DNA of 64,000 bases from Algoriphagus alkaliphilus (GCF_900103735.1 NZ_FMXE01000006.1:124001-188000); one strand, 5' to 3'. Shown: positions 43,499 through 53,169, counted from the stretch's first letter. Made by a program: numbers and translations. The notes: generated by a model not told the origin, from the letters alone.

Positions 43499-43506
43499 TA
43501 CTTTTG
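43499..43506 (+). promoter_or_regulatory. Candidate -7 element TACTTTTG before the RluA-type gene
   Basis: The octamer matches TAnnTTTG exactly, 28 bases before the start. A TTTT at the -33 distance replaces the usual TTTG. Confidence 0.5.
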
Positions 43507-43534
43507 CAGCCGCTTCAATTGAGGCGATTTATCG

Positions 43535-44245
43535 ATGAAGAAAGTAGATTTTCAAAAAGTTATTCTGTTTGAAAGCGAGGATTACCTGGTGATCAACAAG
43601 CCCCCCTACCTGTCAAGCTTAGACGATAGGCACGAGGCTCAGAATATCCTCGACTTAGCAAGGATGTACACTTCTGACCCTCAGCTATGCCATAGACTGG
43701 ACAAGGAGACTTCCGGCTGTCTGGTGATCGCCAAAAACCCTGTAGCTTATCGGCACTTGGCTATGCAGTTTGAAAACAGGAAAGTGGAAAAGGTCTATCA
43801 TGCGGTAGTGGAAGGAATCAAGGATTTCAAAAACGAGTTAGTGGATAAAAATCTCCTATCCAACAACAAAGGAATCGCCAAAGTAAGTAAGGAAGGCAAA
43901 CCTGCACAGACGATTTTCAATACCCTTAAAACCTATTACAAGCACACGCTTGTGGAATGCAAACCAATCACGGGTAGATTGCATCAGATCCGGGTTCACT
44001 TGGCTTATCTCAAATCACCTATTTGTGGCGACACGCTTTATGGTGGAAATACACTCTATCTTTCCTCGCTTAAGCGCCGATTCAATTTGAAGAAAGAAAC
44101 CGAAGAGTTACCTATCATGCAGCGGGTCTCTTTGCATGCCTATTCGATCACGTTTGAAGGACTGGACAATTTACCATTAAAGGTGGAGGCACCTTACCCG
44201 AAGGATTTTCAGGTTTTGGTACATCAGTTGGAAAAGAACGCCTAA
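43535..44245 (+). CDS. RluA-family pseudouridine synthase
   Basis: The protein has 236 residues. The catalytic motif is CHRLDKETSGCLVIAKN, with Asp near residue 57, and GRLHQIRVHLAYLKSPICGD follows near 150. There is no N-terminal S4 domain. It should modify uridine in rRNA or tRNA; the exact position cannot be read from sequence (RluA, RluC and TruC types share this core). It is a single gene upstream of rplM. Confidence 0.92.
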   Translation: MKKVDFQKVILFESEDYLVINKPPYLSSLDDRHEAQNILDLARMYTSDPQLCHRLDKETSGCLVIAKNPVAYRHLAMQFENRKVEKVYHAVVEGIKDFKNELVDKNLLSNNKGIAKVSKEGKPAQTIFNTLKTYYKHTLVECKPITGRLHQIRVHLAYLKSPICGDTLYGGNTLYLSSLKRRFNLKKETEELPIMQRVSLHAYSITFEGLDNLPLKVEAPYPKDFQVLVHQLEKNA

Positions 44246-44332
44246 AAAAGCAATTTGAATTCCAAGAAAACAAATTCCATTTGGGTCAATTTTCCTAATC
44301 CCATGAAAATTAGGACTTAGGATTGGAAATAG

Positions 44333-44364
44333 TTTGCATCAAAAATAAAATACTTCTATCTTTG
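44333..44364 (+). promoter_or_regulatory. Promoter of the rplM-rpsI operon
   Basis: TTTG at 44333-44336, a 20-base spacer and TATCTTTG at 44357-44364 match the Bacteroidota consensus. A 56-base leader follows to the GTG start of rplM. Confidence 0.8.
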
Positions 44365-44420
44365 TGTCCCTTTTTGGGGTCGATAAATTAATAACAAGCT
44401 AAAAATTAAACAGTTACACA

Positions 44421-44864
44421 GTGGATACTCTGAGCTATAAAACCATCTCAGCCAATTCTTCCACAGTAGAAAAGCAGTGGGTGGTAGTGGATGCCCAAGC
44501 TGCGATTCTAGGACGATTGGCGAGTGAGGTAGCAAAAATCTTGCGAGGAAAGACGAAGCCTAGCTTCACTCCTAACGTTGATTGCGGTGACAATGTCATT
44601 GTAATTAACTCTGACAAAGTCAGGCTAACAGGTGACAAGTGGGACGCAAAAGTTTACGTGCGTCATACCGGTTACCCAGGTGGGCAGCGAATCTCAACCC
44701 CCAGAATGTTGAAGCAGAAGTCTTCGACAATCTTGATTGAGAAAGCTGTCAGAGGCATGTTGCCTAAAAACCGATTGGGAAGCAAATTGTACGGTAATCT
44801 GTACGTGTATGAAGGTGCGGAACATCCGCATGCAGCACAGCAGCCTAAAGCCATCACACTTTAA
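44421..44864 (+). CDS. rplM: 50S ribosomal protein L13
   Basis: The protein has 147 residues. It carries the L13 signatures WVVVDAQAAILGRLASEVA, NVDCGDNVIVINSDKVRLTG and AVRGMLPKNRLG. The start is GTG at 44421; the next Met is deep in the protein. It leads the operon with rpsI 11 bases downstream. Confidence 0.96.
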   Translation: MDTLSYKTISANSSTVEKQWVVVDAQAAILGRLASEVAKILRGKTKPSFTPNVDCGDNVIVINSDKVRLTGDKWDAKVYVRHTGYPGGQRISTPRMLKQKSSTILIEKAVRGMLPKNRLGSKLYGNLYVYEGAEHPHAAQQPKAITL

Positions 44865-44875
44865 TCTCCTAAATC

Positions 44876-45262
44876 ATGGAAATGATCAACAAAATCGGTA
44901 GAAGAAAGACCTCTGTAGCCCGTATTTATATGGGACCAGGAAATGGCAAAATTACCGTCAACAACAAAGCATTGGAAGTTTATTTCCCATTTGATCTGCA
45001 TCAGATCGTGGTGAAGCAGCCATTGACCCTAGTGGGCGTGGACGGTAACTACGATATTCAGATCAATGTAGACGGCGGTGGAATCAAAGGTCAGGCAGAA
45101 GCAGCCCGTATGGCTATCTCCAGAGCTTTGTGCGAATTCGATGCAGAACACAGACCTGCATTGAAAAAAGAAGGGTTTCTTACCCGTGATCCAAGAATGG
45201 TCGAGCGTAAGAAGCCAGGACGTAGAAAAGCAAGAAGGAAATTCCAGTTCTCCAAGCGTTAA
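44876..45262 (+). CDS. rpsI: 30S ribosomal protein S9
   Basis: The protein has 128 residues. S9 signatures are NKIGRRKTSVARIYMGPGNG near the start and the basic tail GRRKARRKFQFSKR, which enters the ribosomal P site. ATG 44876 or the second Met (44882) could be the start. It is followed by rpsB after 38 bases on the same strand. Confidence 0.97.
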   Translation: MEMINKIGRRKTSVARIYMGPGNGKITVNNKALEVYFPFDLHQIVVKQPLTLVGVDGNYDIQINVDGGGIKGQAEAARMAISRALCEFDAEHRPALKKEGFLTRDPRMVERKKPGRRKARRKFQFSKR

Positions 45263-45300
45263 TCGGAATCTACTTCAATCAATAGAAAACTATTTCATTC

Positions 45301-46062
45301 ATGTCAAAAATCGAATACAAAGACTTACTGGATGCTGGTGTCCATTTCGGACACTTGACGAGAAAGTGGGATCCAAGAATGTCTCCATATATCTTTATGG
45401 AGAAGAACGGTATCCACATTATCGACCTCAACAAAACGCTCGCCTGCCTCGAAGAAGCATCCAACGCGGTGAAGCAAATCGTTCGTTCCGGCAAAAAAAT
45501 CATGTTTGTCGCTACGAAAAAACAAGCCAAAGACTTAGTAGCAGCTGAAGCTCAGCGTCTGAATATGCCTTACGTGACCGAAAGATGGTTAGGTGGTATG
45601 TTGACCAACTTCGCTACCATACGCAAGTCATTGAAAAAGATGTCTTCCCTCGATAAATTGATGAAAGAAGATGCTTACAAGAACTTGGCAAAAAAAGAGC
45701 GTCTTATGGTAAGTCGCGATAAAGAGAAAATGGAAAGCGTGTTGGGCGGTATTGCTGATCTAAGCAGACTTCCTGCAGCCCTCTTTGTTGTGGATATCAA
45801 AAGAGAACACATCGCTATCGCTGAAGCTCAAAAGCTTGGCATCCCTGTTTTCGCATTGGTTGATACAAACTCCAACCCGAACGAGGTGGAATTCCCTATC
45901 CCAGCCAATGACGATGCATTCAAGTCAGTCTCTTTATTGGTAAAAGCATTTGGTGCTGCAATCGAAGAAGGACTGTCTGAGCGCAAAAGAGACAAAGACG
46001 ATGCTAAAGTCACTGAAGAGGAAGAAGCAAAAAGAGCTGTGGACGCTGAAACAAAAGAATAA
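45301..46062 (+). CDS. rpsB: 30S ribosomal protein S2
   Basis: The 253-residue protein carries the S2 signatures [20 protein letters not shown] and [13 protein letters not shown], with [16 protein letters not shown] between. The acidic extension at the C-terminus is typical for this phylum. It is part of the rplM-rpsI-rpsB-tsf cluster, and a terminator-like hairpin lies between it and tsf. Confidence 0.97.
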   Translation: MSKIEYKDLLDAGVHFGHLTRKWDPRMSPYIFMEKNGIHIIDLNKTLACLEEASNAVKQIVRSGKKIMFVATKKQAKDLVAAEAQRLNMPYVTERWLGGMLTNFATIRKSLKKMSSLDKLMKEDAYKNLAKKERLMVSRDKEKMESVLGGIADLSRLPAALFVVDIKREHIAIAEAQKLGIPVFALVDTNSNPNEVEFPIPANDDAFKSVSLLVKAFGAAIEEGLSERKRDKDDAKVTEEEEAKRAVDAETKE

Positions 46063-46088
46063 TCCACAATTGATTTTATAAGTAAAAG

Positions 46089-46125
46089 ATTGAACATCCG
46101 GCCTAGGTCGATGTTCAATTTTTTG
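46089..46125 (+). terminator. Terminator or attenuator between rpsB and tsf
   Basis: ATTGAACATC at 46089-46098 and GATGTTCAAT at 46110-46119 form a perfect 10-bp stem followed by TTTTTTG. It could cut tsf expression relative to the ribosomal genes. Confidence 0.75.
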
Positions 46126-46179
46126 TTTTATCCAGAACAACGAAAATATCCAGTTTAAAAAAATAAACAGATCACAACA

Positions 46180-47010
46180 ATGGCAATCACTGCACAAGAC
46201 GTAAACAAACTGAGACAAATGACCGGTGCCGGTATGATGGACTGCAAAAAAGCTTTGACTGAAGCTGAAGGCGACTTCGAAAAAGCAGTAGACATCCTCA
46301 GAAAAAAAGGTCAAAAAGTATCTGCATCCAGAGCTGACCGTGAGACCAAAGAAGGTGTTGTAGCAACCCGCGTAACTGAAAACGGTGCAAAAGGAACGCT
46401 TCTTTCTTTGACTTGTGAGACTGACTTCGTGGCTAAAAATGAAGAATTTGGAGCTTTTGCAAATACATTGATTGATATCGCAGTATCAAATGGCGCGACT
46501 TCCAAAGAAGCTGCATTAGCTCTTCCTTTTGAAAATATCACTATCGCAGAAAAGATTATCGAAATGACCGGAAAAATCGGCGAGAAAATCGATATTTCTC
46601 ATTTCGAAATCATTACTGCTGAGACTGTAGTTTCTTACGTTCACTCCAATGGTAAATTGGGTGTATTGGTAGGACTTGTGAATACCTCCGGAACTGACGT
46701 AGAAGAAGCAGGTAAGGACGTAGCAATGCAGATTGCTGCAATGAATCCTGTTGCTGTTGACAAAGACGGTGTAGATGCTTCTACAATCGAGCGTGAAATC
46801 GAAATCGGTAAGGAGCAAGCTAGAGCGGAAGGCAAGCCAGAAGAAATGCTTGAAAAAATCGCGATGGGCAAATTGCAGAAGTTCTACAAAGAAAACACGT
46901 TGTTGAGCCAGCAGTTTGTGAAAGACAGCTCCAAGTCAATTGCTCAATACCTTGATGGTGTAAGCAAAGGAATGACTGTAAATGCATTCAAGAGAATCTC
47001 AATCGGTTAA
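46180..47010 (+). CDS. tsf: Elongation factor Ts
   Basis: The 276-residue factor exchanges GDP for GTP on EF-Tu. The N-terminal UBA-like domain has VNKLRQMTGAGMMDCKKALT, and the TDF motif lies in CETDFVAKNEEF. Length is typical. The gene follows rpsB as in most bacteria. A rho-independent terminator ends the cluster. Confidence 0.97.
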   Translation: MAITAQDVNKLRQMTGAGMMDCKKALTEAEGDFEKAVDILRKKGQKVSASRADRETKEGVVATRVTENGAKGTLLSLTCETDFVAKNEEFGAFANTLIDIAVSNGATSKEAALALPFENITIAEKIIEMTGKIGEKIDISHFEIITAETVVSYVHSNGKLGVLVGLVNTSGTDVEEAGKDVAMQIAAMNPVAVDKDGVDASTIEREIEIGKEQARAEGKPEEMLEKIAMGKLQKFYKENTLLSQQFVKDSSKSIAQYLDGVSKGMTVNAFKRISIG

Positions 47011-47033
47011 TTTTTCCGATTACATTCGAATAA

Positions 47034-47065
47034 AAAACCCTCTCGGAGCGATCTGAGAGGGTTTT
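47034..47065 (+). terminator. Terminator of the tsf operon
   Basis: AAAACCCTCTC and GAGAGGGTTTT form an 11-bp stem with a 10-base loop. Confidence 0.88.
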
Positions 47066-47137
47066 CTGTTTAATACGTCTTTTAGAATTACATTTCAAAA
47101 CTTACAAAAGGTTTTTTAATTCAACTTTTGAAGTGGA

Positions 47138-47187
47138 CTTCGACCCCGCTCAGTCTGACACGACTGTTACCCTGAGCGGAGTCGAAG
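47138..47187. repeat. Long hairpin repeat CTTCGACC...GTCGAAG
   Basis: Arms at 47138-47153 and 47172-47187 pair over 16 bp with one mismatch. It lies in the convergent gap between tsf and the aminopeptidase gene. Related shorter or degenerate copies are at 27132, 27205 and 28148. Confidence 0.75.
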
Positions 47188-47213
47188 GGTAATAAGTCTA
47201 AATGTATTTATAT

Positions 47214-48503
47214 TCACGAATTCATCAACTCCTCAATCTCTCCCGCCTCAATCGGGATATTGCGCATCAGGTCCAAGAATCCGTTTTCTTGGATCACAAT
47301 ATTGTTTTCCAATCGAATCCCGATTCCCTCTGCAGGTATGTAAATCCCAGGTTCTACGGTAAACACCATTCCCGGTGTGATTGGATTATACATTGTTCCC
47401 ACGTCATGCACATCCAAACCCAAATGATGGGAAGTCCCATGCATAAAGTACTTTTTGTAAGCTGGCAAAGCAGGATCCTGATTTTGAATATCAGTTTGAT
47501 CGATCAAGCCTAATCCGATTAATTCCGACTGCATAATCAAGCCAACTTCCTTATGATAATCCTGAATATTGGTGCTTGGTCTTAAAATATTTGAAGCCTC
47601 ACGCTGAACACGTAATACAGCATCGTAAACAGCTCGCTGCCTTGTCGAAAATCGCCCGCTGACAGGAATGGTTCGAGTCATGTCAGCATTGTAGTTTCCA
47701 TATTCCGCTCCTACGTCCATAAGAAGCATTTCTCCATCGAGACAAGCTTTGCTGTTTTCGATGTAATGAAGTACACAGGCAGAGGCACCGGAAGCGATGA
47801 TCGGTTCGTAGGCGAAACCCTTACTTCTGTTTCTTACAAACTCATGTAGAAATTCTGCCTCGATTTCATATTCGGTCACACCCGGTTTGACGAAAGAAAG
47901 AATCCTTCTGAAACCTTTCTCTGTAATGTCACAGGCGATTTGGAGCTGATCAATTTCCCCTTTTTCCTTTTTCCCACGAAGCTCATGCATGATCGGTGCC
48001 GCCCGGTCAAAGACGTGCAGCGGAAACTTCTCCTTACAAGCTTTGATAAATCGAGCATCCCGAGTTTCTACAACGACTCCCGCTCGAAGGTGCTCATTGG
48101 TATTCAGATAAATCCGCTCAGAAAGAGAAACGACTGTATTCAAGACCTGATCAAAATTCGAAAGCCATTGAATATTTTTAATTCCTGACGCCGCTTCAGC
48201 CTCTTCTTTGGTGTACTTATGTCCTTCCCAGACAGCAATCAACTCATTCGTTTCTCTCAGAAAAAGCACTTCCCGCATTGCAGGATTTGGACAATCAGGC
48301 GCAATCAATAAGATGGTTTCCTCCTGAGCTATCCCAGACAAATAAAACAGGTCATTGTTTTGGCGAAATTTCATCGTGCCGTCAGCATTAGTCGGCATGA
48401 TGTCGTTGGAATTAAAAATTGCTACTGAGTTTTTTGCCAATTTTGCAGCGAACTTTGCACGGTTACGGATATAGAGATCTTTTGGTAATGGAGAATATTT
48501 CAT
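47214..48503 (-). CDS. Xaa-Pro aminopeptidase (aminopeptidase P, M24B)
   Basis: The 429-residue protein has an N-terminal AMP_N creatinase-like domain (about 1-135) and a C-terminal pita-bread domain. Metal ligands lie in LLMDVGAEYGNYNADMTRTI (two Asp), HGTSHHLGLDVHD (His), VFTVEPGIYI (Glu) and IRLENN (Glu). It removes N-terminal residues before proline. Length fits aminopeptidase P. It is monocistronic, with a hairpin repeat downstream. Confidence 0.93.
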   Translation of the reverse strand: MKYSPLPKDLYIRNRAKFAAKLAKNSVAIFNSNDIMPTNADGTMKFRQNNDLFYLSGIAQEETILLIAPDCPNPAMREVLFLRETNELIAVWEGHKYTKEEAEAASGIKNIQWLSNFDQVLNTVVSLSERIYLNTNEHLRAGVVVETRDARFIKACKEKFPLHVFDRAAPIMHELRGKKEKGEIDQLQIACDITEKGFRRILSFVKPGVTEYEIEAEFLHEFVRNRSKGFAYEPIIASGASACVLHYIENSKACLDGEMLLMDVGAEYGNYNADMTRTIPVSGRFSTRQRAVYDAVLRVQREASNILRPSTNIQDYHKEVGLIMQSELIGLGLIDQTDIQNQDPALPAYKKYFMHGTSHHLGLDVHDVGTMYNPITPGMVFTVEPGIYIPAEGIGIRLENNIVIQENGFLDLMRNIPIEAGEIEELMNS

Positions 48504-48636
48504 TAGTCTGTGGAGAATATTTCTATCAATTATTTTCAGCCTAAAGTTAACAATTCACACCTTTCCTGAATTAAATTCCCATCATTACAGTTTTAGCATT
48601 TATGTGTATTTTCCGAAGAGGAGACAGATTAACAGC

Positions 48637-49866
48637 ATGCAGTTAAATATCAAAGAACTATCCAACGGGATTCGTATTGTTCATCAGCAAGTTACACACA
48701 CACGAGTGGTTCACTGTGGCTTTATCTTGAATATAGGAAGCAGAGATGAGGATAAGGAATTGGAGGGATTAGCGCACTTCTGGGAACACATGGCCTTCAA
48801 GGGCACCCACAAGCGTAAAACATTCCACATCATCAACCGTCTCGAATCACTCGGTGGAGAATTGAATGCCTATACCACTAAGGAAAAAGTCTGCTTTTAC
48901 GCCTCAATTCTAAAAGAACATTACAACAAGGCGGCTGAATTACTTTTTGACATTACGTTCAACAGTACTTTCCCTGCCAAGCAAATCGAAAAAGAACGTC
49001 AGGTGATCCTGGAAGAAATGGCGATGTACCGGGATTCTCCGGATGATTCAATTCAGGATGAACTGGACGAGTTGGTATTTGAAAATCACGCCTTGGGCAG
49101 AAATATTCTTGGCACAGAGGATACCGTATCCAGATTTTCCCAGCAGGATTTCTTCGAATTCATTTCCTCCCGATTGGACACTTCCGAAATCGTGTTTTCG
49201 GTAGTTGGAAATATCACGTTTGAGAAGGCCCTAAAAGGAATTGAAGGAGCTTTAAATGAAATCAAGCCAAAGCACACTTTGTATGTAAGAAGCGGATTTC
49301 ATGATTACCATCCTAAGCGAAAAACTGTCAAGCGGGATGTCACCCAGTCCCTTTGCGCCATCGGTCGACCTGCCTATTCACTTCATGACCCAAATCGGTT
49401 CAAGCTTTACCTCCTGAATAATATCCTCGGTGGACCCACGATGAACAGCCGTCTGAATCTTTCCCTGCGGGAAAATCACGGATACGTGTATAGCATTGAG
49501 TCAAGTTATCAGGCCTTTTCAGACACTGGATTCTTTGGCATTTTCTTTGGCACCGAAGAAAAGACGCTCAAAAAATCCCTGACCATTGTTCATCGGGAAA
49601 TGGAGAAGCTCCGAAACAAAAAACTCGGATACATACAACTTCACATGGCCAAGGAACAAGCCATCGGGCAGATGGCAATGGCTGAGGAAAACTATGCTGC
49701 ACTCATGTTGGTCTATGGCAAAAGCCTGATCGATCATGGAAAAATCGATCCTTTGGATTTGATCTTTGAAAAAATACGATCGACTACGGCTGAAGAAATT
49801 CAGGAGATCGCACAGGATATTTTCAGTCCTGAGCAGCTCAGTTATTTGATTTATACCCCAAATTAA
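48637..49866 (+). CDS. M16-family zinc metallopeptidase
   Basis: The 409-residue protein is a processing-peptidase/insulinase relative. The inverted zinc motif HFWEHMAF lies near residue 48, with the distal Glu in a following helix. Residues about 180 onward form the inactive-type second domain. No signal peptide is seen, so the location is cytoplasmic. ATG 48637 (MQLNIKELSNGIR) fits the first strand; the frame could be extended to 48604 with no conserved sequence. It is cotranscribed with the methyltransferase, 3 bases apart. Confidence 0.92.
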   Translation: MQLNIKELSNGIRIVHQQVTHTRVVHCGFILNIGSRDEDKELEGLAHFWEHMAFKGTHKRKTFHIINRLESLGGELNAYTTKEKVCFYASILKEHYNKAAELLFDITFNSTFPAKQIEKERQVILEEMAMYRDSPDDSIQDELDELVFENHALGRNILGTEDTVSRFSQQDFFEFISSRLDTSEIVFSVVGNITFEKALKGIEGALNEIKPKHTLYVRSGFHDYHPKRKTVKRDVTQSLCAIGRPAYSLHDPNRFKLYLLNNILGGPTMNSRLNLSLRENHGYVYSIESSYQAFSDTGFFGIFFGTEEKTLKKSLTIVHREMEKLRNKKLGYIQLHMAKEQAIGQMAMAEENYAALMLVYGKSLIDHGKIDPLDLIFEKIRSTTAEEIQEIAQDIFSPEQLSYLIYTPN

Positions 49867-49869
49867 AAA

Positions 49870-50514
49870 ATGGAATTTATTGACCCGGCACTTCTGGCAT
49901 ATTGTGAATCGATCACCAGTTCTGAAGATCCGCTTTTGAAGAAAATCACCCGGGAGACTCAGTCCAAAGTCCTGATGCCCCGCATGATATCAGGGCATCT
50001 GCAGGGAAAGATGCTGGAGCTTTTCGCAAAAATGCTCAGCCCAAAGACAATTCTGGAAATTGGCACCTATACCGGCTATTCGGGGATTTGTCTGGCGAGA
50101 GGACTAAAATCCGGAGGAAAATTGATCACCTTAGATATCAATGATGAGCTAGAGTCGATGGTGAGGGGGTTTTTCGAAGAAAGTGGACTGGCAGATCAAA
50201 TCGATTATCGATTGGGAAATGCCCGGGAAATCATCCCCACTTTAGATGGCCCATTTGACATGGTGTTCATTGACGCCGACAAGTTTTATTATTCGGAATA
50301 TTTCGATTTGATCATTGACAAAGTCCCAAGTGGGGGAATCATTTTGGCTGACAATGTGCTTTGGTCAGGAAAAATCCTCGTCGAAGAGGGACAGAAAATA
50401 GATAAAGACACCAGGGCTCTATTAGCGTTCAACCAAAAAATACAGGACGATCCTAGGGTTGAAAATATCCTGCTTCCCATCCGGGACGGAGTACTCATGG
50501 CCAGAAAACTCTGA
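49870..50514 (+). CDS. SAM-dependent O-methyltransferase (caffeoyl-CoA OMT-like)
   Basis: The 214-residue class I methyltransferase has the SAM motif ILEIGTYTGYSGICLARGL and the metal-binding MVFIDADKFYYSEYFD segment, with ADNVLWSG further on. These mark the cation-dependent OMT family (COMT-like). The substrate is unknown. It lies 3 bases after the M16 peptidase gene and is very likely in its operon. Confidence 0.92.
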   Translation: MEFIDPALLAYCESITSSEDPLLKKITRETQSKVLMPRMISGHLQGKMLELFAKMLSPKTILEIGTYTGYSGICLARGLKSGGKLITLDINDELESMVRGFFEESGLADQIDYRLGNAREIIPTLDGPFDMVFIDADKFYYSEYFDLIIDKVPSGGIILADNVLWSGKILVEEGQKIDKDTRALLAFNQKIQDDPRVENILLPIRDGVLMARKL

Positions 50515-50575
50515 TTGCTGCAAAAAGGGAATCATTTTTGCATAATAGGGGTAAATAAAACGAAAGACCCTTTCG

Positions 50576-52153
50576 ATGAAATTCCTGCAATTCACACTGT
50601 TATCCTTTTTTTTCTTAATGCTCTGTACGCACTCGCTACTTGCTCAGATTCCACAAGTTCCTGCACAACTTGAATTTGCAGACTTGACTGTAAAGATTAC
50701 CCCGCAAGCGCAACGCGAAATCCAATTGGACGTGGATGCTCAATACCGCAATCCAACCTATTTCAAAGTAAAACAAGACCGAATCAACCTCTATATGCCC
50801 ATAGTGGAGCGCGAGTTGAAAAGTCTGGGTGTCCCGGAGGACTTAAAGTACCTTGTGATCCAGGAAAGCGGGTTGATACCTGATGCCGTTTCAACTTCAA
50901 ATGCGGTTGGCTTTTGGCAGTTCAAGCAAGGTACGGCAGAGGAGGTAGGACTTCGGGTAGATGCACAGGTAGACGATCGCAAAAACATAGCAACCTCCTC
51001 CCGTGGGGCTGCTCTATATCTCAGAAAGCACAATAGTTCTCTCGACAACTGGATGACGGCGTTGGTTTCTTATCAAATGGGGCTAGGTGGAGCAAAAGCC
51101 TACTTCGGAAATCAGTATTCAGGGAAGAAAGTCATTGAAGTCGATCGCAATACGCATTGGTATTTCAAAAAATTTCTGGCACATAAAATAGCCTTTGAGA
51201 ATCAAATTGGAATGTTCGTTTCCAACCGACAGTTAGTAGAAATGAAAGTACAGGGACCAGTCACTTTGGCCACACTTTCCAAGCGATTAGGCGTAAGTGA
51301 AGAACATCTCAGGGAGTACAATAAATGGGCTGGAAACGGAAAAGTGCCAGCGGGAACATTTACGGTTTTTTACATTAAAGCAGGAAGTCTTCCGATGGAA
51401 CCTGCCATAAGCAAATCGGAGGATACCCCTCAGAAAACACCCGTTTACACAGCTGCTGAAAAAAATTCTCCTGTCTATAAACAGGCAAATTCTTATCCGA
51501 GAATTTCGGGAAATACCACTAATGCAAACCAGCCGAACCAAATAACAGTCAATGAATTAGATGGTGTATTAGCTGCAAAAAGTACTTCTCCAGATAAATT
51601 TTCGGAGGAAATAGGATTAAAGGAGAAAAAATTCCTTCGTCTGAACGACATGAATTCAGATGAGCGAATCGAAACCGGTAAATACTATTATACCGAAAAG
51701 AAAAAAACCAGTGCGGAAGTTGAAAATCACTTGGTATTGCCGGGAGAAACACTTTGGTCCATTTCACAAAAATACGGCGTTCGGCTAGCCTCACTGAAGT
51801 CCAAAAACCGGATCAGAAAAGATGCTGACTTAAAAGCAGGAATGCTTCTGAATCTACGCGAACCCAGAAAACGCGGGGAAGCTATTCCAATCATCCCGAT
51901 CGCTCAGCCAGCACCGCAAACAAGAACTGTAATTGCCACCACAGCACCTGGACAGATGGTGCCGGAGCCACAGCCGGAAAAGCCATCCGTAAATAAACCA
52001 GAACGGATTACTCATACCGTTGCTCAAGGAGAAACACTTTTTGCTATTTCCAGAAAGTACGGAGTTTCCGTTGAAAATCTGAAATCATGGAATAGTATTG
52101 GTAGCCAAAACATCATCAGTGTAGGTCAAAAATTGGTTATCTTAAAACCCTGA
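50576..52153 (+). CDS. LysM-containing lytic transglycosylase (MltD-like)
   Basis: The 525-residue protein has a signal peptide (cleavage near LLAQ). The SLT domain has catalytic Glu97 in YLVIQESGLIPDAVS and GFWQFKQGTAEEVGL. Two LysM domains bind peptidoglycan: one with LVLPGETLWSISQKYGV and one near the C-terminus with HTVAQGETLFAISRKYGV. It cuts glycan strands in the periplasm. It is followed 23 bases later by the DUF3078 gene. Confidence 0.92.
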   Translation: MKFLQFTLLSFFFLMLCTHSLLAQIPQVPAQLEFADLTVKITPQAQREIQLDVDAQYRNPTYFKVKQDRINLYMPIVERELKSLGVPEDLKYLVIQESGLIPDAVSTSNAVGFWQFKQGTAEEVGLRVDAQVDDRKNIATSSRGAALYLRKHNSSLDNWMTALVSYQMGLGGAKAYFGNQYSGKKVIEVDRNTHWYFKKFLAHKIAFENQIGMFVSNRQLVEMKVQGPVTLATLSKRLGVSEEHLREYNKWAGNGKVPAGTFTVFYIKAGSLPMEPAISKSEDTPQKTPVYTAAEKNSPVYKQANSYPRISGNTTNANQPNQITVNELDGVLAAKSTSPDKFSEEIGLKEKKFLRLNDMNSDERIETGKYYYTEKKKTSAEVENHLVLPGETLWSISQKYGVRLASLKSKNRIRKDADLKAGMLLNLREPRKRGEAIPIIPIAQPAPQTRTVIATTAPGQMVPEPQPEKPSVNKPERITHTVAQGETLFAISRKYGVSVENLKSWNSIGSQNIISVGQKLVILKP

Positions 52154-52176
52154 TCAGTTCGTCAAAATTCCCATTA

Positions 52177-53169
52177 ATGCTAAGAAATCTTCATTTAACA
52201 GGAATCCTATTTTTTATTCTGAGCCTTTCTGCTGTTGCTCAGGATAGATTAATCATTCCCGACACAGTGTTGATCAATGGAGACACCTTACTGATGCTTG
52301 GGGATTCGATTTTGGTCAATGAACCGGTCAAGGAGGTTTTCTGGAAAACCGGCGGAAATTATAATCTCAATATTCAACAAGTCACCCTCAGCAATTGGGC
52401 AGCCGGAGGAACAAGTTCATTTGCTCTAAATTCGGGTTTTGCATTGTTTGCCAACTACAAGAAAGACAACAAAGTTTGGGACACGCAACTAAATGTAAAC
52501 TTGGGATTTAACCGTCAGGGGGAGCGGGATTTCGAAACGAGAAAATCAAACGATAACTTCGTTTTCGTCAGTAATTATGGACGGCAACTCTCTGATGTGT
52601 TGTATTTGACCACACAGTTGGATGCAAGGACTCAGCTATTGGCAGGATTTAGATATTCCCGCCCACCGGGAAGTGAATTTGAAATACGTACTAAAATTTC
52701 GGACCTTCTTTCTCCCGGATACCTGCAATCTTCCACCGGTCTGAACTATAGGAAAACCTATCAAAACAAAAGCCGATTTTCAGTTATCCTTTCTCCATTC
52801 ACCGGCCGGTTTACAATCGTTTTGAATGACTCTCTCAGTCGGGTTGGCGCATTTGGTGTGACACCGGGAGAAAATGTACGGGCGGAAGCAGGGATGTCTT
52901 TTGCCGCAGGAGTGGCGGATTTTGTATTGATGGAAAATGTGACTTGGAAAGCTGATCTTAATCTCTTCTCCAATTATGAGCGATTTGGCAATCTGGTAGT
53001 AAATTTCAATTCGATCATTAGACTTAAGGTGAATAAATACATATCCACCCGTATTGAAACTGCACTTATTTACGATGAAGAGGTTTTTGTCAGGCAGGAT
53101 GATGGCACTTCAAAACAGGCAATTCAACTTCAAAATCTGATCAATTTTGGGATTTCATTGGATTTTTAA
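52177..53169 (+). CDS. DUF3078-family outer membrane protein
   Basis: This 330-residue protein has a signal peptide (cleavage near AVAQ) and an outer-membrane beta-barrel pattern ending in an aromatic residue (SLDF). The FWKTGGNYNLNIQQVTLSNW segment near residue 55 is the DUF3078 signature. No function is known. It is cotranscribed with the transglycosylase. Its stop overlaps the convergent dnaX stop as TTAA. Confidence 0.85.
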   Translation: MLRNLHLTGILFFILSLSAVAQDRLIIPDTVLINGDTLLMLGDSILVNEPVKEVFWKTGGNYNLNIQQVTLSNWAAGGTSSFALNSGFALFANYKKDNKVWDTQLNVNLGFNRQGERDFETRKSNDNFVFVSNYGRQLSDVLYLTTQLDARTQLLAGFRYSRPPGSEFEIRTKISDLLSPGYLQSSTGLNYRKTYQNKSRFSVILSPFTGRFTIVLNDSLSRVGAFGVTPGENVRAEAGMSFAAGVADFVLMENVTWKADLNLFSNYERFGNLVVNFNSIIRLKVNKYISTRIETALIYDEEVFVRQDDGTSKQAIQLQNLINFGISLDF

